Shown here: positions 38,285-47,645 of the stretch, piece by piece
Layout: every line of letters starts with the position of its first letter
Position numbering within the stretch: the stretch's first letter is position 1
NCBI RefSeq assembly: GCF_024206475.1
Contig: NZ_JAMBPR010000012.1
Span: 124,001-188,000 of the forward strand
Direction of reading: 5' to 3'
Source of the DNA: Paraburkholderia sp. CNPSo 3274
Lineage (GTDB): Bacteria > Pseudomonadota > Gammaproteobacteria > Burkholderiales > Burkholderiaceae
DNA: 64,000 nucleotides
Position numbers and translations under genes: made by a program
Notes under the pieces: model-generated
The model's input: only the letters and a program-made list of their open reading frames with translations
The model's database searches: none
Told to the model about the DNA's origin: nothing

Positions 38285-39361
38285 ATGATCGAAACCGACA
38301 AACTCGCCGCCAACCACGCCGGCGCCGACCGCGTGATCGCCGCCACGCCCGCCTCGACGCGTGAGGAAGCGTTCGAACGCGCGTTGCGCCCGCGCCAGCT
38401 CGACGAATATGTCGGCCAGGAAAAGGTGCGCGGCCAGCTCGAGATCTTCATCGAGGCTGCGAAGCGCCGTTCCGAACCGCTCGACCACGTGCTGTTGTTC
38501 GGACCGCCGGGCCTCGGCAAGACCACGCTCGCGCACATCATCGCGCGCGAAATGGGGGTCAATCTGCGGCAGACGTCGGGCCCCGTGCTGGAACGCGCAG
38601 GCGACCTCGCGGCACTGCTCACCAATCTCGAAGCCAACGACGTGCTCTTCATCGATGAAATTCACCGGCTCTCGCCGGTCGTCGAAGAGATCCTGTATCC
38701 GGCGCTCGAGGACTACCAGATCGACATCATGATCGGCGAAGGGCCGGCCGCGCGCAGCGTGAAGCTCGACCTTCAGCCGTTCACGCTCGTGGGCGCTACC
38801 ACGCGCGCGGGCATGCTCACGAACCCGCTGCGCGACCGCTTCGGCATCGTCTCGCGCCTCGAGTTCTACAATGCAAGCGAGCTCTCGCGCATCGTGCAGC
38901 GCTCGGCTTCGCTGCTCGGCGCGCAGATCCACCCTGACGGCGCGCTCGAAATCGCACGCCGCTCGCGCGGCACGCCGCGTATCGCGAACCGCCTGCTGCG
39001 CCGCGTGCGCGACTACGCAGAGGTGAAGGCAGACGGCGCGATCACCGCGAATGTCGCCGACGCCGCGCTGCGCATGCTCGACGTCGATCCCGTGGGCTTC
39101 GACCTGATGGACCGCAAGCTGCTCGAAGCCATCCTGCACAAGTTCGACGGCGGTCCGGTGGGCGTGGACAACCTTGCCGCCGCAATCGGCGAGGAACGCG
39201 ACACGATCGAAGACGTGCTCGAACCGTATTTGATCCAGCAGGGCTATCTGCAACGCACGCCGCGCGGCCGCGTGGCCACTCAACTCAGCTACCGCCACTT
39301 CGGCCTTACGGCGCCGGACGACGCATCGACGGGCGGCAACTGGGAACCGGACGCGTCCTAA
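38285..39361 (+). CDS. ruvB: Holliday junction branch-migration ATPase RuvB
   Basis: RuvB hexamers drive branch migration. The 358-residue product has Walker [16 protein letters not shown], Walker [12 protein letters not shown], sensor [10 protein letters not shown] with the arginine-finger region [14 protein letters not shown], and a C-terminal winged helix ([20 protein letters not shown]). TACAAT at 38273-38278 is a -10-like hexamer only 6 nt before the ATG, so ruvB may have its own leaderless promoter, besides read-through from ruvA 99 nt upstream. Confidence 0.97.
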   Translation: MIETDKLAANHAGADRVIAATPASTREEAFERALRPRQLDEYVGQEKVRGQLEIFIEAAKRRSEPLDHVLLFGPPGLGKTTLAHIIAREMGVNLRQTSGPVLERAGDLAALLTNLEANDVLFIDEIHRLSPVVEEILYPALEDYQIDIMIGEGPAARSVKLDLQPFTLVGATTRAGMLTNPLRDRFGIVSRLEFYNASELSRIVQRSASLLGAQIHPDGALEIARRSRGTPRIANRLLRRVRDYAEVKADGAITANVADAALRMLDVDPVGFDLMDRKLLEAILHKFDGGPVGVDNLAAAIGEERDTIEDVLEPYLIQQGYLQRTPRGRVATQLSYRHFGLTAPDDASTGGNWEPDAS

Positions 39362-39398
39362 GGCGCGCAAACCTCAACGCAGCGCGAGCGAGAGCACG

Positions 39399-40343
39399 AT
39401 GTCCGATCACGCCGGCCTGCCTCCCAACGCTCCTGAACCGACCGGCGTTGCCGGTCAGCTCGCGCGCCGCCTGCGCATGACGCTCGCCGAAAGCATCACG
39501 CATCTCACCACGGGCAGCGGCCCAAAACTCGATTACTCGAATCCGCCGGGCGACCCGGGCCTGTTCGGCCCCGACGCCGTTTGCTGGAAGGTCCATGCCG
39601 ATTTCGCCGCGATGATGGCGGGTGGGGTCAGCGCGCTGCTGCTGCAGGCGCTGCATCCGCTTGCGCTCGCCGGTGTGTGGGACCATTCGACGTTTCGCAT
39701 CGACATACTTGGGCGGCTGCGGCGCACCGCAACGTTCATCGCCGGTACGACTTACGGCAGCCGCGCCGACGCGCTGGCGTTGATTGAACGCGTCAAGAGG
39801 ATCCACCTCGCCGTGACGGGCACTGGGCCCGATGGCCACCCCTATCGCGCGAGCGATCCCGCGTTGCTAACCTGGGTGCACGTGGCCGAAGTTTCGAGCT
39901 TTCTCGGCGCGTATTTGCGCTTCGTGAATCCCGCGCTGCCGGGTGAGATGCAGGATCAGTACTACGCCGAAGTCGCGCGCATTGCCGAACTGCTAGGCGC
40001 GACGAACGTGCCGCGCTCGCGCGCCGAAATTGCTGTGTATCTGCAGTCGATGCAGCCCGAACTCGTCGCGAGCGACCGCACCTTCGAAGTTGTGCGCGTC
40101 CTCATGGAAGCGCCCGCGCCGAGCCCGGGGATGCGCCCCGCTGGCGCGCTCATCAGGAACGCGGGCATCGACCTGTTGCCGCCCTTCGCGCAACAGATGC
40201 TCGGCTTCGACTCGTTCGCCTTCGCCCGCCGCGCAATGGTGCGGCCCGGCATGCTCGCCGTCGCGCCGGTATTGCGCTGGGCGCTCGTCAACGGCGTATC
40301 GAAACGCGCGCGGCGCCGGGCTGCAGCAAAACCCGCGAAGTAA
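39399..40343 (+). CDS. MpaB-family (DUF2236) oxygenase-like protein
   Basis: The 314-residue product matches the DUF2236/MpaB family, related to latex-clearing oxygenases with a haem-like b-type site. Visible conserved parts are VCWKVHADFAAMMAGGVSAL, LLQALHPLALAGVWDHS (His-containing), RLRRTATFIAGTTYGSRADA and LTWVHVAEVSSFLGAYLRFV. No signal peptide is present, so it is probably cytoplasmic or membrane-associated. It lies 37 nt behind ruvB, but no functional link to recombination is known to me. The substrate is unknown. Confidence 0.82.
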   Translation: MSDHAGLPPNAPEPTGVAGQLARRLRMTLAESITHLTTGSGPKLDYSNPPGDPGLFGPDAVCWKVHADFAAMMAGGVSALLLQALHPLALAGVWDHSTFRIDILGRLRRTATFIAGTTYGSRADALALIERVKRIHLAVTGTGPDGHPYRASDPALLTWVHVAEVSSFLGAYLRFVNPALPGEMQDQYYAEVARIAELLGATNVPRSRAEIAVYLQSMQPELVASDRTFEVVRVLMEAPAPSPGMRPAGALIRNAGIDLLPPFAQQMLGFDSFAFARRAMVRPGMLAVAPVLRWALVNGVSKRARRRAAAKPAK

Positions 40344-40357
40344 GCGCTGCCGAATAA

Positions 40358-40394
40358 ACAACGGCCAACCCGCTCGCGCAGGTTGGCCGTTTCA
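40358..40394. terminator. Bidirectional terminator between the MpaB-family and livK-like genes
   Basis: AACGGCCAACC (40360-40370) pairs with GGTTGGCCGTT (40381-40391). A short T-rich tail follows on plus and T residues also occur on minus. It lies between convergent genes. Confidence 0.78.
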
Positions 40395-40432
40395 TTTGCG
40401 GCGCGCCGATGCGACTGCGCGCGCCCGCGTGC

Positions 40433-41584
40433 TTACATCTTCACCACGTCGAGCAGCGTCTTCTTGCCCGCCTTGTAGTTGTAGAGCGAGATCACGCCGT
40501 GCTTGAGGTCGCCTTTCGAATCGAAGGTCGTCTCGCCAATCACACCCTTGTAGTCCGTGGTCGGGATCTGCGCGAGGATCTTCGCGTGGTCGGTGGAGTT
40601 CGCGCGTTTCATCGCGTCGACGACGATGTACACCGCGTCATACGTGAACGGCGCATCGAATTCGATCGGGTGACCGAAGCGCTTTTCGTACTTCGCCGCG
40701 AACGCCGCGCCGCCATTCATACGCTCGACCGCCATGCCGGCCTGCGAGCAGACGATATTGTCCGTCGCCGCGCCCGCGAGTTCCGCGAGGCTTTCCGTGC
40801 ACACGCCGTCGCCCGACAGCACTTTCGCGCGCAAACCGAGTTGCCTGGCCTGCTTCGCGAACGGGCCGCCCGTGGCGTCCATGCCGCCGTACATGATTGC
40901 GTCGGGGTTCTCGCCCTTGATCTTCGTGAGGATCGCGCGGAAATCGACGGCCTTATCGTTGGTCGCGTCGTGCGAGAGCACCTTCATGCCCAGCGACTTC
41001 GCCGTCTTCTCGAACTCGTTCGCGAGGCCCTGGCCATAGGCGGTCGAGTCGTCGACCACGGCCACGGTCTTCACGTTCAGGCTCTTCGCCGCAAAATCGG
41101 CGAGCGCGGGGCCTTGCTGGGCGTCGGTCGCGACCACACGGTAGGTGGTCTTGAAGCCCTGCTGCGTGTACGAAGGATTGGTCGACGACGGCGAGATCTG
41201 CACGATGCCTGCATCGCTGTAGATCTTCGATGCCGGGATCGATGCGCCCGAGTTCAGATGGCCGATCACGGCCGCGACCTTGTCGTCGACCAGCTTCTGC
41301 GCGACCTGGGTGGCCTGGCGCGGGTCGGCGCCGTCGTCCTGGGCGTCGAGCGCGAGCGTGATCTTCTGGCCGTCGATCGTCAGGCCCTTGGCGTTGATTT
41401 CCTCGATGGCGAGGCGCGCACCGTTCTCGTTGTCCTTGCCGAGGTGGGCCGAACCGCCCGTGAGCGGCCCGACGTGGCCGATCTTGACGACCTGGTCGGC
41501 CGCCGCCGTATTGCTAGCCGACAGCGCTGCGAGCGCCATGACCGCTGCGCTCACCGGCAGCAGTTTGTGAAGCTTGAACATCAT
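40433..41584 (-). CDS. livK: Branched-chain amino acid ABC transporter substrate-binding protein
   Basis: This 383-residue periplasmic protein has a Sec signal (MMFKLHKLLPVSAAVMALAA, cleavage near ASNTAAA) and a mature type-I binding fold starting QVVKIGHVGPLTGGSAHLGK. Further conserved pieces are GSDG-like LSGDGVCTESLAELAG and FTYDAVYIVVDAMKRAN. It resembles LivK/LivJ, but the permease and ATPase genes are not beside it, so it must serve an importer encoded elsewhere. The AGGAG ribosome site fits either of two adjacent ATGs. Confidence 0.9.
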   Translation of the reverse strand: MMFKLHKLLPVSAAVMALAALSASNTAAADQVVKIGHVGPLTGGSAHLGKDNENGARLAIEEINAKGLTIDGQKITLALDAQDDGADPRQATQVAQKLVDDKVAAVIGHLNSGASIPASKIYSDAGIVQISPSSTNPSYTQQGFKTTYRVVATDAQQGPALADFAAKSLNVKTVAVVDDSTAYGQGLANEFEKTAKSLGMKVLSHDATNDKAVDFRAILTKIKGENPDAIMYGGMDATGGPFAKQARQLGLRAKVLSGDGVCTESLAELAGAATDNIVCSQAGMAVERMNGGAAFAAKYEKRFGHPIEFDAPFTYDAVYIVVDAMKRANSTDHAKILAQIPTTDYKGVIGETTFDSKGDLKHGVISLYNYKAGKKTLLDVVKM

Positions 41585-41904
41585 TGAGCTTTCTCCTGCG
41601 TGTTTTTCTGGGAATACCCGTTCGTATCACAACCTTGGGCACGCGGTCTCACGCTTGTCATGCGCGCGCGTCCCTCTTCAACGCAGGGCCGGGCATGGAG
41701 CCCGGTGGCCAGAGCGCCCAAAGGTCGGACAAATGTTAGCAGGACGCTTAACTTTGTGGTTGGGCTTTGGAAAGAACTTGCAAGCGTGCGGAAAGGAAAT
41801 CGATGGTGCCGCAGCGTTGGCGAGGCACGAGAACGGCGCAGGGAGGGGAAAGGCAGGAAGAACAGGACAGCGCGGCGGAGCACCGCGCTGTCTGAAACGA
41901 CAGG
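41585..41904. other. livK upstream region and end of the tyrS operon
   Basis: This 320-nt gap holds no supported gene. Its right end contains a terminator hairpin for the phosphatase gene (41866-41892). The remainder must contain the livK promoter, but I cannot point to a confident hexamer pair. Confidence 0.5.
41858..41892 (-). terminator. Intrinsic terminator of the tyrS-dtd-gpmB operon
   Basis: GACAGCGCGG (41866-41875) pairs perfectly with CCGCGCTGTC (41883-41892), 13 nt past the stop of the last gene. On the minus strand a moderately T-rich CTGTTCTTCCTG follows. Confidence 0.65.
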
Positions 41905-42588
41905 TTAGCGCCCCGCCTCCGGCGTGCGTTTGAAGCCGTCGTCGGCACTGACGCCGCCCAGATGCGCCACGTCGCCCCATGCGACGACGCGCGCCTGCGT
42001 CACGTAGTCGCCGCGTTCGAAATCGACGACGTTCACGCTCGTATTGAGCAGCGGCCACGCGCGCGGCGCGTCGAGCGCGAGGCCGTTCGCAAAGCGGTAC
42101 ACGCAGTCGAGCACGCCGCCGTGCGCGACACACGCGATACGCCCGCCCGGATGCATGGCCAGGACCGGCTCGAGCGCGTGCAGCACACGGTGGTAGAACT
42201 CGCGCTGCGATTCGCCTTCGGGCGGCGCGAAGCCGGGGTCGCGCGTTTGCCAGTGTGCATACTCGTCCGGAAAACGCTCGGAGATTTCGTCGCTGTCGTG
42301 GCCCTGAAACGCGCCATAGTTGCGCTCGCGCAGGCCTTCGGTGAGCTGCATCGGCAGACCCAGGGCTTCGGCAATGGGCTGCGCCGTCTGTTGCGCGCGC
42401 AACAAATCGCTCGACCAGATTGCGTCGAGCCGGGCGCCCGACTGCACTTCTTTCGCGAGCCGCGCGCCGAGGTGCTTCGCCTGCGCCACGCCACTTTCTG
42501 CGAGCGCGATGTCGATATGTCCCTGGATGCGCTTGATGCGGTTCCAGTCCGTTTCGCCGTGGCGGATAAAGAGAATCTGCGTGTTCAT
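41905..42588 (-). CDS. gpmB: Histidine phosphatase family protein (GpmB/CobC-like)
   Basis: The 227-residue product has the histidine-phosphatase start ILFIRHGETDWNRIKRIQGH (phospho-His in RHGE), and the second conserved His in CVAHGGVLDCVYRF. Relatives are annotated as phosphoglycerate mutase, but most lack strong mutase activity; a general phosphatase role is equally likely. The ATG at 42588 is used rather than a TTG two codons upstream. It is the last gene of tyrS-dtd-gpmB, 17 nt behind dtd. Confidence 0.86.
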   Translation of the reverse strand: MNTQILFIRHGETDWNRIKRIQGHIDIALAESGVAQAKHLGARLAKEVQSGARLDAIWSSDLLRAQQTAQPIAEALGLPMQLTEGLRERNYGAFQGHDSDEISERFPDEYAHWQTRDPGFAPPEGESQREFYHRVLHALEPVLAMHPGGRIACVAHGGVLDCVYRFANGLALDAPRAWPLLNTSVNVVDFERGDYVTQARVVAWGDVAHLGGVSADDGFKRTPEAGR

Positions 42589-42605
42589 AGTCAAAAGCGC
42601 ATGGT

Positions 42606-43076
42606 TCAGTTGCGCACTTGCAACCAGAACGTGACGGGGCCGTCGTTGACGAGCGACACCTGCATGTCGGCACCGAATTCGCCGGTCTCAACGGTCGTAT
42701 GCTTCTCGCGCGCGGCGGCGACAAAATAATCGAACAGACGCCGCCCCTCTTCGGGCGGCGCGGCCGGCGTGAAACTCGGGCGCAGACCGCTGTTCGTATC
42801 GGCCGCCAACGTGAACTGCGAGACGAGCAGCAGGCCGCCGGGGGCGCCGTTGCCGTCGATGTTCTGCACGCTCAGGTTCATCTTGCCCGCCGCGTCGCTG
42901 AACACGCGATAGCCGAGCAGCTTCGCGAGCAGCTTATCGGCGTTGGCCTCGGTGTCGCCGCGCTCCGCACAAACCAGCGCGAGCAGCCCCTGGCCGATCG
43001 CGCCGGTCACGCGCTCACTGCCACCGTCCGCCACGCGCACCTCGGCGCGGCGCACGCGCTGGATCAGCGCAATCAT
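42606..43076 (-). CDS. dtd: D-aminoacyl-tRNA deacylase
   Basis: Dtd recycles tRNAs mischarged with D-amino acids or glycine. The 156-residue product begins [15 protein letters not shown] and carries the two invariant motifs [13 protein letters not shown] (the SQFTL active site) and [13 protein letters not shown] (the GP motif, as NDGPVT). Its start overlaps the tyrS stop by 4 nt, linking two tRNA-charging quality functions. Confidence 0.95.
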   Translation of the reverse strand: MIALIQRVRRAEVRVADGGSERVTGAIGQGLLALVCAERGDTEANADKLLAKLLGYRVFSDAAGKMNLSVQNIDGNGAPGGLLLVSQFTLAADTNSGLRPSFTPAAPPEEGRRLFDYFVAAAREKHTTVETGEFGADMQVSLVNDGPVTFWLQVRN

Positions 43077-44338
43077 GCGGTGAGCGTCACGCGCGCGAAG
43101 CGGCGCTTGCCCACCTGCACGACGAACTCGCCCGCTTCGACCTTGAGGCCCTTGTCGGAGACGGTGGCGCCGTCGATCTTCACGCCGCCCTGCTCGATGT
43201 TGCGCAGCGCTTCGCTCGTGGACGGTACGAGCCCCGCCTGCTTGAGCAACTGGCCAATGGCGAGGGGCGCGCCCGTGAGCGTGATCGACGCAATGTCGTC
43301 CGGCACGCCGCCCTTGGCGCGATGGTTGAAGTCTTCGAGCGCGCGCTCGGCGTCGGCCTGCGAGTGAAAGCGCGCGACGATTTCCTGAGCGAGCAGCACC
43401 TTGAAGTCGCGCGGGTTGCGGCCCGCTTCGATTTCGCGCTTGAATCCTTCGATTTCGGCCATCGGCCGGAACGAGAGCAGCGTGAAGTAACGCCACATCA
43501 GCACGTCCGAAATGCTCATGAGCTTGCCGAACATGTCGTTGGGCTTCTCGCTGATGCCAATGTAGTTGTTCTTCGACTTCGACATCTTCTCGACGCCGTC
43601 GAGGCCTTCGAGCAGCGGCATCGTGAGAATGCACTGCTGCTCCTGGCCGTACTGCTTTTGCAGTTCGCGGCCAACGAGCAGGTTGAACTTCTGGTCCGTA
43701 CCGCCGAGCTCGAGATCCGCATTGAGCGCGACCGAGTCGTAGCCCTGCATGAGCGGATACAGGAATTCGTGGATCGAAATGGGCACGCCGCTCTGGAAGC
43801 GCTTGGTGAAGTCCTCGCGCTCCAGAATACGCGCAACCGTGTAGCGCGACGCGAGCTTGATCATGCCGTCGGCGCCGAGCGGCATCGACCATTCGCTGTT
43901 GTAGCGAATTTCGGTCTTTTCGCGGTCGAGCACGAGCGCGGCCTGCTCGAAGTACGTTTTCGCGTTCGATTCAATCTGCTCGCGCGTGAGCGGCGGACGC
44001 GTGGCGTTGCGGCCCGACGGGTCGCCGATGAGCGAAGTGAAGTCGCCGATCAGGAAGATCACGTTGTGGCCGAGATCCTGCAGCTGCCGCATCTTGTTGA
44101 GCACGACCGTATGGCCGATGTGGATGTCGGGCGCGGTCGGGTCGAGGCCGAGCTTGATGCGCAGCGGCTTGCCGGTGGCCGCGCTGCGGGCGAGCTTCTG
44201 CTCGAATTCTTCTTCGATCAGCAGTTCGTCCACGCCGCGCTTCGTGACGGCAAGCGCGTGACGGACTTCGTCGGTGACCGGAAAGGCGTCTTTTGCGCCG
44301 GTGTTGGCGCCGTTGCTGGAGGTGGACTCGTTGCTCAT
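43073..44338 (-). CDS. tyrS: Tyrosyl-tRNA synthetase
   Basis: TyrS charges tRNA-Tyr. The 421-residue class I synthetase has the HIGH-type motif in [18 protein letters not shown] near residue 60, [14 protein letters not shown], and KMSKS in [17 protein letters not shown] near 240. A C-terminal S4 RNA-binding region begins about [20 protein letters not shown]. The ATG at 44338 ([10 protein letters not shown]) is chosen; the upstream extension is Arg-rich and not TyrRS-like. It leads the operon with dtd. Confidence 0.95.
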   Translation of the reverse strand: MSNESTSSNGANTGAKDAFPVTDEVRHALAVTKRGVDELLIEEEFEQKLARSAATGKPLRIKLGLDPTAPDIHIGHTVVLNKMRQLQDLGHNVIFLIGDFTSLIGDPSGRNATRPPLTREQIESNAKTYFEQAALVLDREKTEIRYNSEWSMPLGADGMIKLASRYTVARILEREDFTKRFQSGVPISIHEFLYPLMQGYDSVALNADLELGGTDQKFNLLVGRELQKQYGQEQQCILTMPLLEGLDGVEKMSKSKNNYIGISEKPNDMFGKLMSISDVLMWRYFTLLSFRPMAEIEGFKREIEAGRNPRDFKVLLAQEIVARFHSQADAERALEDFNHRAKGGVPDDIASITLTGAPLAIGQLLKQAGLVPSTSEALRNIEQGGVKIDGATVSDKGLKVEAGEFVVQVGKRRFARVTLTA

Positions 44339-44688
44339 GCTTCGATCGGTTCTGTCGTTAAGTCTGGGTCTAGACCGCGATTTTACGTGATTCGACTCGC
44401 CAGGCTGAGGTTTGCGGGTCGCGCGCGAGGCGTTTGCTCGCGGCACGCGTGACGCCTGGCTGCGCCGCGGCCTCGGTCACGGTCAGCCCGTCGACGGAGC
44501 GACGCGCCATCCGTATTGAGCCTATACGCTTTGCCGGTGACGCGCGCCGACCCTGAACCGGGATCAGGTGCCAGACTCACCCATGTCGCGCCGGTGCGCA
44601 ACAGTCAGCCTTTCGGCTTACGCTCGAGCGGCATTGCGCCGATAATTCCCTCGCAGGGCACTGAATTGCATTGATAAAGGAGCACAAC
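44339..44688. other. Divergent tyrS/anmK intergenic region
   Basis: This 350-nt gap contains no gene I can support: the open frames in it lack ribosome-binding sites and family resemblance. A -10-like TAAAAT occurs on the minus strand about 50 nt before tyrS. My recollection is that related genomes carry an M23 peptidase gene between tyrS and anmK; none, and no remnant, is visible here. Confidence 0.4.
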
Positions 44689-45843
44689 GTGGCGCCACGC
44701 GACGCACGAAACGAGAGCGCACACGCCGCCGACGGCGTGTATTTCGGCCTGATGTCGGGCACGAGCATGGATGGCGTGGACGGCATTGCCGTGCGCTTCG
44801 AGGCGGGCCAGCGGCCAGTGGTGCTGGCCGAGGCGTTCGTCGGCTTCGCGCAGGGGCTGCGCGAGGCGCTCTTTTCGTTGCAGCAGCCGGGCGAGAACGA
44901 GATCGAGCGCGAAGCGCTCGCCGGCAACGCGCTGGCCGCCCGCTATGCGGTGTGCTGCCACGAGTTGCTGCGCGGGAGCAACGTTTCCCCCGCCGAGGTG
45001 CGCGCAATTGGCGCGCACGGCCAGACCGTGCGGCATCGGCCGGAGAAAGGCTACACCGTGCAGATCCAGAACCCGGCGCTGCTTGCGGAACTCACGCATA
45101 TCGACGTGATCGCCGACTTCCGCAGCCGCGACGTCGCTTCGGGCGGCCAGGGTGCGCCGCTCGTGCCCGCGTTCCACGCGACGCTGTTCGGCTCGCAGGA
45201 AGAAACGCGCGTGGTCTGCAACCTCGGCGGCATCAGCAACATCACGGTGCTCGCGTCGACGGGCGCCGTGCGCGGCTTCGACTGCGGCCCGGCCAACGCC
45301 CTGCTCGACCTGTGGGCCGAACGGCACCTGGGCAAGCCCTACGACGAGAACGGCAAGTTCGCCGCGAGCGGTAATTTGCATCAGCCGCTTCTGAACGCCC
45401 TGTTTGACGAACCGTTCTTCGAGCAGCAGCCGCCCAAGAGCACAGGCCGCGATCTTTTCAACGCCCAGTGGCTCGACGACAAGCTCAAGGGCTTCGAGTC
45501 GCTCACGGCCGCCGACGTGCAGGCCACGTTAGTCGCACTGACCGCCGTGAGCGTGGCGCGCGAGATCGAGCGTCACGCGAGTGATTGCCGTGCCGTGTAT
45601 GTCTGCGGCGGCGGCGCGCGCAATGCGGCATTGATGGCGGCGCTGCAAAAGGCGCTCGAAACGGGCGGTGTGGCGGGCGTACCGGTCATGACCACCGAAG
45701 CGCTAGGCGTCCCGCCGCATCAAGTGGAGCCGCTAGCCTTCGCGTGGCTTGCCATGCGCTGCGTAGCACGCGAGCCGGGCAATCTCGCGGCCGTAACCGG
45801 GGCGGCCGGCGAGCGCGTGCTGGGCGCGATTTATCCGCGCTGA
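44689..45843 (+). CDS. anmK: Anhydro-N-acetylmuramic acid kinase
   Basis: AnmK cleaves and phosphorylates 1,6-anhydro-MurNAc released in cell-wall recycling. The 384-residue product has the nucleotide-binding [18 protein letters not shown] near residue 20, [23 protein letters not shown] and [11 protein letters not shown], all typical. The GTG at 44689 has AAGGAG 6 nt upstream, so it beats a TTG six codons earlier. It ends at a terminator shared with erpA. Confidence 0.94.
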   Translation: MAPRDARNESAHAADGVYFGLMSGTSMDGVDGIAVRFEAGQRPVVLAEAFVGFAQGLREALFSLQQPGENEIEREALAGNALAARYAVCCHELLRGSNVSPAEVRAIGAHGQTVRHRPEKGYTVQIQNPALLAELTHIDVIADFRSRDVASGGQGAPLVPAFHATLFGSQEETRVVCNLGGISNITVLASTGAVRGFDCGPANALLDLWAERHLGKPYDENGKFAASGNLHQPLLNALFDEPFFEQQPPKSTGRDLFNAQWLDDKLKGFESLTAADVQATLVALTAVSVAREIERHASDCRAVYVCGGGARNAALMAALQKALETGGVAGVPVMTTEALGVPPHQVEPLAFAWLAMRCVAREPGNLAAVTGAAGERVLGAIYPR

Positions 45844-45860
45844 GCAAGCGCTCACCAATA

Positions 45861-45886
45861 AAAAACGGGGCCGAAGCCCCGTTCCT
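45861..45886. terminator. Bidirectional terminator between anmK and erpA
   Basis: AACGGGGC (45864-45871) pairs with GCCCCGTT (45876-45883) across a CGAA loop, flanked by an A-run on the left and TTCCTTATT on the right, between convergent genes. Confidence 0.8.
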
Positions 45887-45902
45887 TATTGCAGCGAATC
45901 GA

Positions 45903-46268
45903 TCAAACCGAGAACGACGAACCGCAACCGCACGTAGTGCTCGCGTTCGGGTTCTTGATGACGAACTGCGCGCCGTTCAGATCGTCCTTGTAGTCGATCT
46001 CGGCGCCGACGAGGTACTGATAGCTCATCGAGTCGATCAGAAGCTGGACGCCGTTGCGGTTCATCACGGTGTCGTCTTCGTTGACCGTCTCGTCAAACGT
46101 GAATCCGTACTGGAAGCCCGAGCAGCCGCCGCCCTGCACGAATACGCGCAGCTTCAGCTCCGGGTTGCCTTCCTCGTCGATCAGTTGCTTGACCTTGTCA
46201 GCCGCTGCTTCGGTGAAAACGAAGGGACCGGGCATTTCGGTCGCGGTAGTTTCGGTGACAGCGCTCAT
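45903..46268 (-). CDS. erpA: Iron-sulphur cluster insertion protein ErpA
   Basis: ErpA is an A-type carrier that delivers Fe-S clusters to apoproteins such as those of isoprenoid synthesis. The 121-residue product has all three cluster-binding cysteines: one in [12 protein letters not shown] and two in [12 protein letters not shown] at the C-terminus. The ATG at 46268 is preceded by GGAGAG. It is a single-gene unit between anmK and the rplM-rpsI operon. Confidence 0.95.
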   Translation of the reverse strand: MSAVTETTATEMPGPFVFTEAAADKVKQLIDEEGNPELKLRVFVQGGGCSGFQYGFTFDETVNEDDTVMNRNGVQLLIDSMSYQYLVGAEIDYKDDLNGAQFVIKNPNASTTCGCGSSFSV

Positions 46269-46401
46269 TCGAACTCTCCAAAAAAGCTTCTAGCCGCTAT
46301 TGTAGGGCTCTTCCCGATATCGTGCTTAAGCCCACGAAATCAAGGGTTTCTCCAGACCGTCGCAGCTTGCGCGCCACACGTGGGACGCGCAGACAAAAAC
46401 G

Positions 46402-46442
46402 CAAAAAAGCCGCCCGGCGCACGAAGCGCGGACGGCTTTTGC
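46402..46442 (-). terminator. Intrinsic terminator of rplM-rpsI
   Basis: On the minus strand AAAAGCCGTCCGCGC pairs imperfectly with GCGCCGGGCGGCTTTT around CGTTCGT-like loop sequence, followed by TTGCGTTTTTG. It lies about 60 nt past the rpsI stop. Confidence 0.75.
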
Positions 46443-46499
46443 AGCAGCGCTGCACCCTGCGAGGGGCGCAGGCGCCAAGCGCCAAGCGCCAATCTGAAA

Positions 46500-46892
46500 T
46501 TAACGCTTCGAGAACTGCTTGCGGCGACGTGCCTTGTGGAAACCGACCTTCTTACGTTCCACTTCACGTGCGTCACGGGTGACGAAGCCAGCTTGCGACA
46601 GTGCCGGCTTGAGCGTTGCGTCGTAGTCCATCAGCGCGCGCGTGATGCCGTGGCGAACTGCGCCGGCCTGGCCGGTTTCGCCGCCGCCCGTCACGTTCAC
46701 CTTGATGTCGAACGTCGCGCCGTGGTTCGTGAGTTCCAGCGGCTGACGCACGATCATGAGCGACGTTTCGCGCGAGAAGTAGTCGGCGATGGGCTTGCCG
46801 TTGACGACGATCTCGCCCTTGCCCGACTTGATGAAGACACGAGCGACGGCGCTCTTGCGGCGGCCCGTCCCGTAATTCCAGTTACCGATCAT
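46500..46892 (-). CDS. rpsI: 30S ribosomal protein S9
   Basis: The 130-residue product begins [20 protein letters not shown] and ends with the basic tail [22 protein letters not shown] sequence that reaches the P-site tRNA. Other S9 marks are [16 protein letters not shown] and [20 protein letters not shown]. It lies 11 nt behind rplM, the universal rplM-rpsI order. Confidence 0.97.
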   Translation of the reverse strand: MIGNWNYGTGRRKSAVARVFIKSGKGEIVVNGKPIADYFSRETSLMIVRQPLELTNHGATFDIKVNVTGGGETGQAGAVRHGITRALMDYDATLKPALSQAGFVTRDAREVERKKVGFHKARRRKQFSKR

Positions 46893-46903
46893 GTGGGCTC
46901 CCC

Positions 46904-47332
46904 TTAGATCTCGAGCGCCTTCGGCTGTTGCGCCGAGTGCGGGTGCGTTGCTTCTGCGTAGACCTTCAGCTTCTTGATCATCGCGTAACCGAGCGGGCCC
47001 TTCGGCAGCATGCCCTTCACGGCCTTCTCGAGCGCGCGGCCCGGGAAGCGTTCCTGCATCTTGCCGAACGTCGTTTCGTAGATACCGCCCGGGTAACCCG
47101 AGTGACGGTAGTACTTCTTGTCGGTGGTCTTGTTGCCCGTGACCTTCAGCTTGCCGGCGTTGATGATGATGATGAAATCACCAGTGTCGACGTGCGGGGT
47201 GAACTCAGGCTTGTGCTTGCCGCGAAGACGGCGTGCCACTTCGCTGGCGACACGGCCGAGAACCTTATCCGTCGCGTCAATCACGTACCATTCGCGCTGC
47301 ACTTCATGTGCCTTGGCGGAAAAAGTCTTCAT
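46904..47332 (-). CDS. rplM: 50S ribosomal protein L13
   Basis: The 142-residue product has the L13 signatures [40 protein letters not shown] and [20 protein letters not shown]. In E. coli L13 represses its own rplM-rpsI operon; the long structured leader here is compatible with that. A strong promoter lies about 130 nt upstream. Confidence 0.97.
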   Translation of the reverse strand: MKTFSAKAHEVQREWYVIDATDKVLGRVASEVARRLRGKHKPEFTPHVDTGDFIIIINAGKLKVTGNKTTDKKYYRHSGYPGGIYETTFGKMQERFPGRALEKAVKGMLPKGPLGYAMIKKLKVYAEATHPHSAQQPKALEI

Positions 47333-47493
47333 GATCGATCCAAAAAAAATGCTGTGCCCTATTTTGGTCCTGCTTGTATGGTGACGCTCGTTGGCGCCGG
47401 CGCAGGCTCTCCCTGGTTCGAGTTTCCCCGACTCCGCGCGGGCATGGATGCGGAGAACCTACGATTATAAAGGGAAATTTGGCCGCGAGTCAA
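47333..47493 (-). promoter_or_regulatory. rplM-rpsI promoter and structured 5' leader
   Basis: On the minus strand -35 TTGACT (47488-47493), an 18-nt spacer and -10 TATAAT (47464-47469) make a near-consensus sigma-70 promoter, giving a leader of about 125 nt. The leader contains CTCCGC and GCGGAG arms that can pair. Just outside them AGGTTCTC can pair with GAGAGCCT further down, an alternative fold. Control by L13 or another ribosomal protein is inferred from E. coli. Confidence 0.75.
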
Positions 47494-47544
47494 AAAATTG
47501 CTTGCGGTGGGGGCAGAGCCGGGGCAAAACGAGGGCGACAGACG

Positions 47545-47638
47545 AAAAAAAGCCCGAACGCGTTTGTCCGGGCTTAATCCACTCTTTGGAGGAGGGTGGA
47601 GGAGACATGCTGAGGTGTCGTGAAACACGACAACCAAT
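47545..47638 (-). ncRNA. Candidate small RNA with doubled anti-Shine-Dalgarno-like C/U tract
   Basis: On the minus strand a promoter (-35 TTGCGC at 47669-47674, 17-nt spacer, -10 TATAAT at 47646-47651) predicts a start near 47638. The roughly 94-nt product has a 5' hairpin (TGTCGTG-TTT-CACGACA, 47616-47632), then an apparently single-stranded tract CTCCTCCACCCTCCTCC (47588-47606 region), then an intrinsic terminator (AAGCCCG/CGGGCTT at 47550-47575 with seven T). No reading frame with a ribosome site fits. The layout is that of a trans-acting sRNA that blocks ribosome-binding sites. Known alphaproteobacterial CCUCCUCCC-motif sRNAs are similar in logic, but homology is not shown. Confidence 0.75.
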
Positions 47639-47645
47639 GACCCAG

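Noticed and set aside
44383..44601. 72-codon minus-strand frame between tyrS and anmK
   Set aside because: Arg-rich, no ribosome site, no resemblance to a peptidase or any known protein.
46297..46485. 62-codon minus-strand frame between erpA and rpsI
   Set aside because: It crosses the rpsI terminator hairpin, is Arg/Cys-rich without family features, and lacks a ribosome site.
47400..47440. GGTTCGAGT-like sequence resembling a tRNA T-arm
   Set aside because: No matching stem, anticodon arm or acceptor stem surrounds it; it belongs to the rplM leader.
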